A stretch of DNA of 22,957 bases from JAHOYW01 sp964515915 (GTDB taxonomy: Bacteria > Verrucomicrobiota > Lentisphaeria > Victivallales > Victivallaceae). The notes below the pieces were generated by a model. It did no database searches and had not been told where the DNA came from. It saw only the letters and a program-made list of their open reading frames with translations. Every line of letters starts with the position of its first letter. Position 1 is the stretch's first letter. Both the position numbers and the translations under genes were made by a program. Shown here in pieces: positions 1-7,267 of this stretch. The stretch covers positions 1-22,957 of the forward strand of contig CAZEXM010000030.1 in the NCBI GenBank assembly GCA_964515915.1, in the 5' to 3' direction.

Positions 1-71
1 AATATCCTGCCGTTTAAAAGTAGTAAAATATTATTCCATTCTTTATTACTGAATATTCATAGAGATTACTG

Positions 72-84
72 GACTTTTGCAATT
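72..84 (+). repeat. Short intergenic repeat, partial copy
   Basis: The 13-mer GACTTTTGCAATT occurs here and again at 3362-3374. It lies in the AT-rich leader upstream of the pseudopilin-like gene. The bases just before it (ATTACTG) resemble a degraded form of the CTGCTGTG part of the fuller copy at 3346-3374. The function is unknown. Confidence 0.45.
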
Positions 85-144
85 ATCCACCTATATTTAA
101 TGGTTTATATTTTGTTTTGAAAAATAGCTTTAAGTGGTAATTAC

Positions 145-1086
145 ATGATTTACACTCGACATAATTTTACAATTATTGAATTGCTTGTCTCGGTTGTTAT
201 TATTGCTATTCTCTTTTCGCTCCTGATGCCTGCTTTTTCCGAAAGCCGGGAAAAAGCCCGCTTTGTCCGCTGGCTGCAGTTTAATAAACAGTGCAGTACT
301 GACCCTACATGCGTTATTAATTTAAATTTTCAAGACGAAAAGGGTGATGTTTTGAAAAATTCAGCTCAAGCATATCAAGCCGATGGCTTTAACGCTGCCG
401 ATTACAGCGGAATCGTAAAAGGTGATTACGAGTGGGGAAGCGGGCGTTGGAGAAAAAATAAAAGCGCGGTACAATTTGACGGCATGAGCACTTATATTGA
501 ATTCCCCGGCGCTAAACATGTAGCTTTTGAGGATTCGGATAATTTCACCATTATAGCCTGGGTGAAGTTTGACCTTCCGGCTAATGCCAGATGGAGCGGT
601 ATTCTCAGCAAATCCTATATGCGCAGCAATACCGATGGCTACGATGTGTACATTGACGGAAGAAAACCTACCGGGAATAGAGTTTCCAGATGGGCTATCG
701 TAGATTCCGGCATCACTCGTGCTATTTTTTATAATGACAGCAAAGCGGAAAGAAAAGTTGTGCCTGTCGACAACACCAACTGGTTTCAACTGGTCATTCG
801 CAATAAAGAGGTCAATGGAAACCAGGAAATCCAGATGTTCTTGAATAATATCGAATTGAGACTTCGCACGACCAGGTCTATCGCCAGAAGAACCGAGAAA
901 TGCGCGGCCCGTTTAGCGCTTGGCGGCATACGCTATCAGAGACGTAGAAGGGGCGTACTCACGGAAGATGGCAGAATGAGGTTTTTCTTCAAAGGAAAAA
1001 TGGATGAACTTTTAGTTTACAGCCGTGCTTTAAGCGACAAGGAGATTAAAGCTCATTATCTTATGGGAGCAGTGCATGGTAATTAA
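145..1086 (+). CDS. Pseudopilin-like protein with LamG (concanavalin A-like) domain
   Basis: 313 aa. Residues 6-35 form a type IV pilin / type II secretion pseudopilin N-terminus: a short basic leader, then FTIIELLVSVVIIAILFSLL, with the conserved Glu five residues after the presumed prepilin-peptidase cut. The residue before the cut is Asn, not the usual Gly. I recall such replacements in the large pseudopilin families of Lentisphaerota. After an EKARFVRW segment, residues about 50-310 look like a LamG_3 / concanavalin A-like fold (AVQFDGMSTYIEF, FTIIAWVKF, and the closing GKMDELLVYSRALSDKEI). The protein should be anchored or assembled through its N-terminal helix and expose a carbohydrate-binding-like domain. 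No catalytic residues are evident. The ribosome site is weak. The next gene begins 60 nt downstream on the same strand. The domain calls are fairly sure; the substrate is unknown. Confidence 0.8.
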   Translation: MIYTRHNFTIIELLVSVVIIAILFSLLMPAFSESREKARFVRWLQFNKQCSTDPTCVINLNFQDEKGDVLKNSAQAYQADGFNAADYSGIVKGDYEWGSGRWRKNKSAVQFDGMSTYIEFPGAKHVAFEDSDNFTIIAWVKFDLPANARWSGILSKSYMRSNTDGYDVYIDGRKPTGNRVSRWAIVDSGITRAIFYNDSKAERKVVPVDNTNWFQLVIRNKEVNGNQEIQMFLNNIELRLRTTRSIARRTEKCAARLALGGIRYQRRRRGVLTEDGRMRFFFKGKMDELLVYSRALSDKEIKAHYLMGAVHGN

Positions 1087-1146
1087 TGAATTGCCATTAA
1101 AGATAAATAAAAATAAAGCACTTGTGCTTACATCGGAGGAATACTG

Positions 1147-3288
1147 ATGGCTTCGGAACATTCCGATTCACAGCAAAAAAAAGAAACTGCGGCGAAACCT
1201 GCAACAGAAGAAAACAGAATTCTTTTGTGGTGCGCTTATTGCGGGCAAAAATATCGCTTGCGGCAAAGTCTGGCTGGGAAATCAGGGACTTGTGACAACT
1301 GTCATAACAATTTTATTATTCCCAAGGTATCGCAAACTGAGCCGGAATTGAAAAAGACAATCAGTTTCCAGTGTCAACATTGCGGTAAAAAACAGTTGAA
1401 AGCGCAAGAGCTTGCCGGTACGGAAGTTAACTGTTACGAATGTGGCAAAAAAAATATTATCCCGGAAACTTTAACCGATCAGGCCTCTCCCGTAAACCAG
1501 CTTGAGCCCTTCCTTGTTGCAGAGACAACAAGAACGGATTTGACCCTGATAAGGCCCGCGGCGGAATCTGTACCCGAAGATAAAATTCTTTTCTGGTGCA
1601 ACCATTGTGGACAAAAATATCGTTTGCCGCGGCGTTTAGACGGGAAAGCGGGAATTTGTTCAAAGTGTAAAAACTATTTATTTATTCCTCATGTATCGCA
1701 AACTGAACCGGAACTGAAAAAGACAATCAGTTTTCCGTGTCAGCATTGCGGCAAAAAGCAGTTGAAAGCGCAGGAGCTCATCGGCACAGAAGTCAGTTGT
1801 TACGCATGTGACAAAAAAAATATTGTCCCGGCAAAGTCGAAAAAGTCGTTAATACAGAGAGTAAACCCCGCAAAATTGCTGGCGCCGTTTATCGTCGCTG
1901 AAACAACCAGGACAGATATGGTCGCAGCAGATGATAAGATTCTTTTCTGGTGCAGCCATTGCGGACAAAAGTATTATCTGCCGCGGCATTTGGACGGGAA
2001 AGCGGGCATGTGCGTAAGATGTCAGAACTATTTATTCATTCCCCATGTATCGCAAACTAAGCCGAAACTGGAAAAGACGGTCGTTTTCCCGTGTAAGTAT
2101 TGCGGCAAAAAACTGCGGAAAGCGCGAAAACTGGCTGGTACGGAAACCAGATGCAGCAAATGCAGCGAAAAAGTAATTGTCCCCGCAAAGTCAAAAATAT
2201 CGTCCTTAGCGAAAGCCGGGGCCGCGCCGGAAGACAGAATTCTTTTCTGGTGTAGTTATTGTGCACAAAAATATCGTTTGCCGCAACATTTGGCTGGAAG
2301 AACAGGAACCTGCGACAATTGTCAAAAGGATTTTATTATCCCGCATGAATCGCAAATTAAACCGAAGCTGAAAAAGACGGTACTTTTCCCCTGTAAACAT
2401 TGCGGCAAAGAATTATGGGAAGCGCAGGAACTGTTCGGCACGGAAGTTGAATGCAACAAATGCGGTGGAAAAAATATTGTTCCGCAAAAGTCGAACAGAG
2501 CGTTCCTGAAAAAACTTGACCAAACAAAAATCGTTGATGCGGCTCTTGTTATTGAGACTATGAAAAAAGGTTTGTCGACGATAGCGAAGCAAGTTCAAAC
2601 GCCGTTTAAACCGAAGCTTTCCTCTGAAACAGAAACTGCCGCGAAAGCTTCTTTCCAGCAATTGCCGAAATCATCAATAGTTTCTGACAAAACACCGGGC
2701 ACAACTCAAGCCCCGCCCACTTCTAAACAGCAAATTATCATCACTAGAAATCCACCCGTTATTCACCGGCTTAAAAACTATTTCAACCAAAAAGCGGAAA
2801 AATATTTTATTTTCGCAATGTTTGTTATTTTCATAGATTATATAATCCATGCGCGTGAAACAGGCCTTCGTCCATCTAAATCCTTTATCCTTTTCAGTAC
2901 TTTTGCTATTGCGGCGATAATCCTGTTGGGAACCTGGAATTTTGTTATGGCGGCGCCACCTGATAAAAGCAATAAATCCCGTTATAACATCACCTGCACC
3001 AAGTGTGGATATCATGAAGTCCGCAGATTTAAAGATATCAGCAAACAGGCTTGTGCTAAATGTGCCGAGCCTGTCGGTTTTACTTATCACTGCGAAAACT
3101 GTAATAAGGATTTTGTCTATGCTGAAAGTGCGGCAAAAAAAGAGGCGGAAGAAGCAAAAACAGAAGAAACATCATTCAATGACCCCATACCGGTAAAATG
3201 TCCTTTCTGTCATTCCGAAGATACCCATTATCTAACCATCAAAGAAGCCGCAGGTGAAAAAAAGAGTCCGGACAAGACAGCAGGTTAA
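1147..3288 (+). CDS. Membrane protein with four tandem double zinc-ribbon units
   Basis: 713 aa, with a strong ribosome site (GGAGGA) 7 nt before ATG. Residues about 25-455 hold four homologous units, each with two four-cysteine ribbons. The first ribbon is WCxxCGQKYRLxxxLxGKxGxC and the second is CxxCGKKxxKAxELxGTEVxC, each ending in an I-hydrophobic-P strand. Similar CxxC...AGK...CxxC...VP modules are common in Planctomycetes and Lentisphaerota proteins of unknown role. A low-complexity linker (about 475-545) leads to two predicted membrane helices (about 552-570 and 577-602). A cytoplasmic-type tail follows with further CxxC pairs (CTKC, CAKC, CENC, CPFC). Both ends should lie on the same side of the membrane. 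It probably binds zinc and may bind protein or nucleic acid. I do not recognise a named family for the whole protein. It sits just after the pseudopilin-like gene. Confidence 0.75.
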   Translation: MASEHSDSQQKKETAAKPATEENRILLWCAYCGQKYRLRQSLAGKSGTCDNCHNNFIIPKVSQTEPELKKTISFQCQHCGKKQLKAQELAGTEVNCYECGKKNIIPETLTDQASPVNQLEPFLVAETTRTDLTLIRPAAESVPEDKILFWCNHCGQKYRLPRRLDGKAGICSKCKNYLFIPHVSQTEPELKKTISFPCQHCGKKQLKAQELIGTEVSCYACDKKNIVPAKSKKSLIQRVNPAKLLAPFIVAETTRTDMVAADDKILFWCSHCGQKYYLPRHLDGKAGMCVRCQNYLFIPHVSQTKPKLEKTVVFPCKYCGKKLRKARKLAGTETRCSKCSEKVIVPAKSKISSLAKAGAAPEDRILFWCSYCAQKYRLPQHLAGRTGTCDNCQKDFIIPHESQIKPKLKKTVLFPCKHCGKELWEAQELFGTEVECNKCGGKNIVPQKSNRAFLKKLDQTKIVDAALVIETMKKGLSTIAKQVQTPFKPKLSSETETAAKASFQQLPKSSIVSDKTPGTTQAPPTSKQQIIITRNPPVIHRLKNYFNQKAEKYFIFAMFVIFIDYIIHARETGLRPSKSFILFSTFAIAAIILLGTWNFVMAAPPDKSNKSRYNITCTKCGYHEVRRFKDISKQACAKCAEPVGFTYHCENCNKDFVYAESAAKKEAEEAKTEETSFNDPIPVKCPFCHSEDTHYLTIKEAAGEKKSPDKTAG
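1219..2508 (+). repeat. Four in-frame tandem repeats coding zinc-ribbon pairs
   Basis: Units begin at 1219, 1585, 1939 and 2239, each at the Ile codon of ILxWC. Unit spacings are 366, 354 and 300 bp, all multiples of three. The ribbon-coding parts are strongly conserved, while the linkers between ribbon pairs vary in length and sequence. Long identical stretches between units 1 and 2 (for example the region coding TEPELKKTISF) point to fairly recent duplication or gene conversion. Confidence 0.85.
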
Positions 3289-3345
3289 ATCTTAGCCTTA
3301 ATTTTATCCTTGCCGCACTCATTTTCTGAGATGCCGTATAAAATC

Positions 3346-3374
3346 AAAAATCTGCTGTGGAGACTTTTGCAATT
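3346..3374 (+). repeat. Short intergenic repeat, fullest copy
   Basis: This copy joins AAAAATCTGCTGTGGA (shared with 4730-4745) to GACTTTTGCAATT (shared with 72-84). It lies in the 92-bp space between the convergent zinc-ribbon and ROK genes. No strong terminator hairpin is visible in that space, so this element may be part of the 3' ends. Confidence 0.5.
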
Positions 3375-3380
3375 GGCTCA

Positions 3381-4538
3381 TTAAATATAAAAATATCCGG
3401 GGACTTCAAATATAGCCGCCAGGGGCAAAGTCGCGGCTCCCAGAGCATCGACATGCGCCAGTTCGGAAATAAACAATTCTGTTTGTCCGGCATTACTTTT
3501 TACGCTGTTTTTGTTTATTCCATCCTGGATAGCGGGGAGAATTTCCTTTCCGAACAAGTCTATCACGGCACCGGAAAATATTATTGTGCGCGGACACAGG
3601 ATATTAACTACCGTCGCGAGCCCCTGCCCTAAACGATAACCGACATCATTCATGATTCGAGCATAATCTTTCGAGGTAACGCTGTTTTCGGGAAAATAAC
3701 GTAAACGTTCAAAATTGCATTTACTGAATTTTCTTAAGGCCCCGACAACAGCCGGTTCTGAAGCATAGGCTTCAAGGCAGCCGTGATTACCGCAACTGCA
3801 TTGCACGCCGCCGGGCTCAATAACAATGTGCCCGACTTCCCCGGCATACTGCCCGGCGCCTTTGAATAAACGCCGGCCTGCAACAATCCCCATACCAACC
3901 CCGCCTGAAACTTCAACAAGCACAAAATCATCATAATACCGGCCTTTGCCAAACCATTTTTCGGCCAATGCTATTGAGCGCGATTCTTCTTCGAGGAATA
4001 AAGCTTCTTTAATAAACGCGGCGAAGGTTTCACGCACATTGACCCTGGAAAGGCATGGAATATTAACCGCTTCCTCCATTATGCCGGATTCCAGATTGAG
4101 ACTTCCCGGCATGGAAATACCGACTCCAAAACCCGGTTTTTTAACTAAACTCAACTCATAATAGACATTTTCAACGGCACGGCAAATAGTGGTCAAATCA
4201 GTATATATGGGGTATTCGATTTCGTGCGAAGCGATAATATTGCCGTAAAAATCAATCAAAACGCCGTGGCAGAGATGCGGTGCTATATATATACCGGCGA
4301 CAAAATTATCAACGAATTTCAACATCGAATACGGCCGGCCGGAAACATTTTCCATTTTGCCGGATTCGACAACCAGATTTTCATCCAGCAGTTCAGTCAC
4401 AAAATTAGTGATACTTTTACGGTCAAGCTGGGTTTTCGCAGCTATTTGCGAGCGAGCGATGGGCGAGCATACACGAATTGTATTCATAATCCGGGATCGA
4501 TTGATTCTCTTTATCAGTGAATGATTGCGTAATGTCAT
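3381..4538 (-). CDS. ROK-family transcriptional regulator
   Basis: 385 aa. Residues about 8-70 form a winged helix-turn-helix (SRSQIAAKT...RKSITNFVTELLDENLV), followed by the two-lobed ROK actin-like fold. The ROK zinc signature CSCGNHGC is at about 247-254, with His237 in GEVGH just before it. Where sugar kinases of the family have a catalytic Asp (ENDANAAALAE), this protein has EEESRSIALAE. It is therefore expected to sense a sugar or sugar derivative without phosphorylating it, as in NagC/Mlc/XylR-type repressors. The ATG at 4538 is preceded by AAGGG. The gene is divergent from nrdD across 433 bp and converges on the zinc-ribbon gene. No sugar operon adjoins it, so its target and ligand are unknown. 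Confidence 0.85.
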   Translation of the reverse strand: MTLRNHSLIKRINRSRIMNTIRVCSPIARSQIAAKTQLDRKSITNFVTELLDENLVVESGKMENVSGRPYSMLKFVDNFVAGIYIAPHLCHGVLIDFYGNIIASHEIEYPIYTDLTTICRAVENVYYELSLVKKPGFGVGISMPGSLNLESGIMEEAVNIPCLSRVNVRETFAAFIKEALFLEEESRSIALAEKWFGKGRYYDDFVLVEVSGGVGMGIVAGRRLFKGAGQYAGEVGHIVIEPGGVQCSCGNHGCLEAYASEPAVVGALRKFSKCNFERLRYFPENSVTSKDYARIMNDVGYRLGQGLATVVNILCPRTIIFSGAVIDLFGKEILPAIQDGINKNSVKSNAGQTELFISELAHVDALGAATLPLAAIFEVPGYFYI

Positions 4539-4729
4539 GTTTTCCCTTTCATTTACCAGTATCGTCTATATAATAGAATACTTCTAAAATATGCTGCAAA
4601 ATCACTCAATATGCAAACTTTTTTACAATAAATTTGTTATTACCCGGCTCTGGATTTGCTGAATAGTGAAAAAGTTGAAAAAATTTGTCCTTTTCAGCCG
4701 ATCATGCTTCATGATAACAAAAAAAACAT

Positions 4730-4745
4730 AAAAATCTGCTGTGGA
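4730..4745 (+). repeat. Short intergenic repeat copy, upstream of nrdD
   Basis: AAAAATCTGCTGTGGA is identical over 16 bases to 3346-3361. The two copies flank the ROK gene as direct repeats about 1.38 kb apart. What follows differs: AGATGCAAAAACTT here, against GACTTTTGCAATT in the other copy. Confidence 0.5.
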
Positions 4746-4803
4746 AGATGCAAAAACTTGTAAGTACTTGATAAAAAAATAAATACAGCATTTTTCAAAA
4801 AAA

Positions 4804-4819
4804 ACACAATATATTGTGG
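4804..4819 (+). promoter_or_regulatory. NrdR box 1
   Basis: ACACAATATATTGTGG matches the published NrdR box consensus (acaCwAtATaTwGtgt) at all but the last base or so. It lies just upstream of the promoter-like TTGACA. NrdR is the ATP-cone repressor of ribonucleotide reductase genes, and the site sits in front of nrdD, where it is expected. The nrdR gene is not in the window. Confidence 0.8.
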
Positions 4820-4827
4820 TTTTTCAT

Positions 4828-4856
4828 TTGACACCCCCACATTATATGGTACTTTA
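4828..4856 (+). promoter_or_regulatory. Probable sigma70-type promoter of nrdD
   Basis: A perfect TTGACA lies at 4828-4833. A weak -10 candidate (TACTTT at 4850 or ACTTTA at 4851) follows after 16-17 bp. NrdR box 2 fills the spacer and box 1 lies just upstream, so bound NrdR would block polymerase. The start would be near 4862. Confidence 0.55.
4837..4852 (+). promoter_or_regulatory. NrdR box 2 (degenerate)
   Basis: CCACATTATATGGTAC matches the core of the NrdR consensus at 8 of 10 positions. Its centre is 33 bp from box 1, about three helical turns. Paired NrdR boxes usually show such spacing. Confidence 0.6.
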
Positions 4857-4971
4857 GATAAACAGGAAGGAGCGATTCCACTGATTCCGAGAGGGAAAAC
4901 GAGGCTTGGCAGTGAATTTATTTTGCCATGATAATTTTTAACTTGTTAACACCTGGGAGATTATAATAAAG

Positions 4972-6969
4972 ATGCCCGTGAAGAATACAATCAAAGAAAT
5001 CAAAAAGCGCGACGGCCGTATTGTAGGGTTTGATATTGAACGAATAACCATAGCCGCCAGGAAAGCATTACAGGTGGCCGGCACAACTAACGCGAAACTC
5101 CCCCGGACAATATCAAATGATGTTCTTGCTGAATTAACTAAACAGGGTTACGGTTCTGACAATATCCCTGATATTGAGATTGTTCAGGATTTAGTGGAGC
5201 GTTCCTTTGTGAAACGCGGCCTGACTAAAGCGGCAAAAGCTTATATTTTATATCGTGCGCAGCACGATAATCTCCGTAAAAGCAAACAGATGATGATGGA
5301 TGTCCAGGGCCTGGTCGCCGATTATCTGGATCGCGAGGACTGGCGGGTTAATGAAAACTCCAACGCGGGATACTCTTACGCCAGTTTATTGAACCATGTC
5401 AGCGGCAGTGTTGTGGCGCATTATACTTTGGAAAATGTTTATTCCAGAGACATAGCGGAAGCTCATTCCAGCGGTGATTTACATCTGCATGACCTTTCCA
5501 GCGGAATTGTCGGTTACTGCGCGGGCTGGAGCCTGCGGCAGTTGCTGCAGGAAGGTTTCAGGGGCCGCGGCGGCCGCGCCAGCGCCAGCCCGGCAAGACA
5601 TTTCGACACGGCCCTGGGACAAATCGTAAACTTTTTATCCACTTTGCAGACCGAATGGGCCGGCGCGCAGGCCTTCAGTTCCTTCGACACTTTACTTGCT
5701 CCCTTTGTCCGGGAAGACGGCTTGCCCTACCGGCAAATCAAACAAAGTATTCAGCAGTTTGTTTTCGGTTTGAACATCGCGAGCCGCTGGGGACAGACTC
5801 CGTTCACCAACTTGACTTTTGACTGGGTTGTACCGCAAGACCTGAAAGACAATCCGGTAATTATCGGCGGCGAGCTCCAGGACGGCAAATGTTATGGTGA
5901 TTACCAGGCGGAAATGGACCTGATCAATAAAGCCTTCCTGGAAGTCATGAGCCAGGGAGATCGCGACGGCAGGATTTTCACCTTCCCGATTCCTACTTAT
6001 AACATTACTGATGATTTCAACTGGGACAGCGATAACGCTAAACTTTTATTTGAAGTTACCGGCAAATACGGTTTACCGTATTTCCAGAATTTCATCAACA
6101 GCGAACTGAATCCCGGCGATGTCCGCAGTATGTGCTGCCGTCTGCAAATGGACGTGCGCGAACTGCGCAATAAAACCGGCGGACTTTTCGGCGCCGGCGA
6201 ACAAACCGGTTCAATCGGCGTGGTAACTATCAACCTGCCCCGTATCGGCTATATCGCTAAAAATGAAAAAGAATTCTTCGCCCGTCTCAGTAACCTCATG
6301 ATATTGGGAATGGAATCTCTCGAAACCAAACGTAAAGTTGTTAAACGTTACCTCGAAGGAGACCTTTTACCATATACCCAGACTTATCTGCCGAACCTGG
6401 ACAATCACTTCAGTACGATTGGCCTGGTCGGGATGAACGAAGCCTGCCTGAACTTTCTCGGATGTTCTATTTGTGATGAAGAAGGCAATGCTTTCGCGTT
6501 AAAAGTTCTGGATTTCATGCGCAATAAACTGCAGGATTTCCAGGAAAGCACCGGCCATATTTACAATCTCGAAGCGACCCCGGCGGAAGGCACAAGCTTC
6601 CGGCTGGCGCGCCTTGACCGCAGACGTTTCCAGGATATTATTTGTGCCGGTGATACTAATCCGTATTACACGAATTCAAGTCAATTGCCGGTGGGCTACA
6701 CTGATGATTTATTCGAAGCGCTGGACTTACAGGATCCATTGCAGACAATGTATACCGGCGGAACTGTTTTCCATGGTTTCATTGGCGAACGCATCGAAGA
6801 CCCGGCACAAGTCGCGTCCCTGGTCAAACGAGTGGCCAATACCTATCGTCTTCCATACTTCACGATAACGCCGTCATTCAGCGTTTGTCCGGTTCACGGC
6901 TACATCCCCGGTGAACATTCGGAATGTCCTTTAGAGGTCGAAGAAGAAAAACTCAAAGTAGTAGGATAA
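4972..6969 (+). CDS. nrdD: Class III anaerobic ribonucleotide reductase, large piece lacking the glycyl-radical domain
   Basis: 665 aa. Residues about 6-95 are an ATP-cone (EIKKRDGRIVGFDIERI), the allosteric dATP/ATP site. The ten-stranded barrel typical of NrdD follows, with SGDLHLHDL, the CCRL motif at Cys388-Cys389, NKTGGLFG and GSIGVVTINLPRIGY. The protein reduces ribonucleoside triphosphates for anaerobic DNA synthesis. The usual C-terminal zinc site begins with CPVHG (Cys639, His642) and reaches ECP (Cys652). It then runs into an unrelated charged tail (LEVEEEKLKVVG) and a TAA stop. The fourth zinc ligand and the radical Gly motif RVxGY are missing. They are coded by the next gene (7021-7176). 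An intact NrdD would be one chain of about 700 aa. GGGAG lies rather far (12 nt) upstream of this ATG. Regulation by NrdR is likely. Confidence 0.93.
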   Translation: MPVKNTIKEIKKRDGRIVGFDIERITIAARKALQVAGTTNAKLPRTISNDVLAELTKQGYGSDNIPDIEIVQDLVERSFVKRGLTKAAKAYILYRAQHDNLRKSKQMMMDVQGLVADYLDREDWRVNENSNAGYSYASLLNHVSGSVVAHYTLENVYSRDIAEAHSSGDLHLHDLSSGIVGYCAGWSLRQLLQEGFRGRGGRASASPARHFDTALGQIVNFLSTLQTEWAGAQAFSSFDTLLAPFVREDGLPYRQIKQSIQQFVFGLNIASRWGQTPFTNLTFDWVVPQDLKDNPVIIGGELQDGKCYGDYQAEMDLINKAFLEVMSQGDRDGRIFTFPIPTYNITDDFNWDSDNAKLLFEVTGKYGLPYFQNFINSELNPGDVRSMCCRLQMDVRELRNKTGGLFGAGEQTGSIGVVTINLPRIGYIAKNEKEFFARLSNLMILGMESLETKRKVVKRYLEGDLLPYTQTYLPNLDNHFSTIGLVGMNEACLNFLGCSICDEEGNAFALKVLDFMRNKLQDFQESTGHIYNLEATPAEGTSFRLARLDRRRFQDIICAGDTNPYYTNSSQLPVGYTDDLFEALDLQDPLQTMYTGGTVFHGFIGERIEDPAQVASLVKRVANTYRLPYFTITPSFSVCPVHGYIPGEHSECPLEVEEEKLKVVG

Positions 6970-6974
6970 ATAAT

Positions 6975-6990
6975 CCCGCCGCGCGGCGGG
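6975..6990. promoter_or_regulatory. Perfect GC palindrome between nrdD and the radical-domain gene
   Basis: CCCGCCGCGCGGCGGG is a 16-base perfect palindrome. In RNA it would form a stem of six GC pairs with a GCGC loop, 8 nt after the nrdD stop and just before the ribosome site of the small gene. No U-tract follows, so it is not a standard terminator. It may stabilise or process the mRNA or set the ratio of the two products. Confidence 0.6.
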
Positions 6991-7020
6991 GGCACGATAA
7001 CCAGAAACAAGGAGGGAAAG

Positions 7021-7176
7021 ATGCCAAAGTGTGGACAGAAGAATGAGATTTACAGTAGAGTCGTAGGTTATTTCAGGCCGGTCGCGGATTGGAACAAAGG
7101 TAAAAAAGAAGAATTTAAAGACCGGAAGGCTTATCTGGCGAACGGCACGGCGAAAGGGTGCAAACAAGTAGCCTGA
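7021..7176 (+). CDS. Detached NrdD glycyl-radical domain (51 aa)
   Basis: 51 aa, preceded by a strong ribosome site (AAGGAGGG, 5-6 nt from ATG). The chain holds KCG (Cys4), the conserved EIYSRVVGYFRPVADWNKGK and KKEEFKDR. In standard class III enzymes these motifs sit at the extreme C-terminus, directly after the CPxCG zinc knuckle. Gly16 in RVVGY corresponds to the stable glycyl radical (Gly681 of E. coli NrdD). Cys4 would be the last zinc ligand, completing the site begun by Cys639/His642/Cys652 of the large piece. The gene is in the same reading frame as nrdD, 51 nt downstream. It should bind NrdD and be activated by NrdG (7268-7984). The length is about half that of the spare radical-domain protein GrcA/YfiD of pyruvate formate-lyase, an analogous idea in another enzyme. 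The family assignment is firm; working as a separate subunit is inference. Confidence 0.85.
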   Translation: MPKCGQKNEIYSRVVGYFRPVADWNKGKKEEFKDRKAYLANGTAKGCKQVA

Positions 7177-7191
7177 GCTTTTATTTTTATC

Positions 7192-7231
7192 AAGCGCTCC
7201 TTCGTTACGCGGAAGAGTGCTTTTTTATTTT
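7192..7231 (+). terminator. Rho-independent terminator after the radical-domain gene
   Basis: The arms AAGCGCTC and GAGTGCTT (one G-U pair) continue past a bulged C into TTC/GAA, closing an 8-nt loop. The run TTTTTTATTTT follows. The terminator lies before nrdG, so nrdG would be transcribed by read-through or from its own promoter. Confidence 0.75.
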
Positions 7232-7251
7232 GAAGGGTGCTTTTTTATTTT
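7212..7251 (+). repeat. Tandem duplication of the terminator's 3' half
   Basis: Positions 7212-7231 and 7232-7251 are 20-bp tandem copies with one mismatch (A/G at the fifth base). Each carries the 3' stem arm and U-tract. With wobble pairs, the single 5' arm at 7192-7199 could pair with either copy. Confidence 0.85.
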
Positions 7252-7267
7252 AAGGAATAACAGATAA

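Larger units (their letters stand above)
4539..4971. other. 433-bp divergent intergenic region, ROK / nrdD
   Basis: The half near the ROK gene is AT-rich and holds no recognised site. The 4730-4745 repeat lies in the middle. The nrdD-proximal part carries two NrdR-type boxes and a promoter-like sequence. About 110 nt of untranslated leader follow, from roughly 4862. In the leader, CACTG near 4880 can pair with CAGTG near 4910, so a folded leader is possible, but I recognise no riboswitch class. Confidence 0.5.

Noticed and set aside
1219..2508. CRISPR or simple DNA repeat array
   Set aside because: The repeats are 300-366 bp, in frame and code zinc ribbons. No CRISPR-like short repeat and spacer pattern is seen anywhere in the window.
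3346..4745. ROK gene as a mobile element bounded by 16-bp direct repeats
   Set aside because: There is no transposase or terminal inverted repeats, and the same core also occurs elsewhere (12777-12789), so the flanking copies are better explained as a dispersed repeat.
4862..4971. Riboswitch in the nrdD leader
   Set aside because: One weak CACTG/CAGTG pairing is not enough, and no known class fits.
4972..6969. NrdD as a simple truncated pseudogene
   Set aside because: The missing domain is present just downstream with intact conserved residues and a strong ribosome site, and nrdG and the NrdR boxes are kept.
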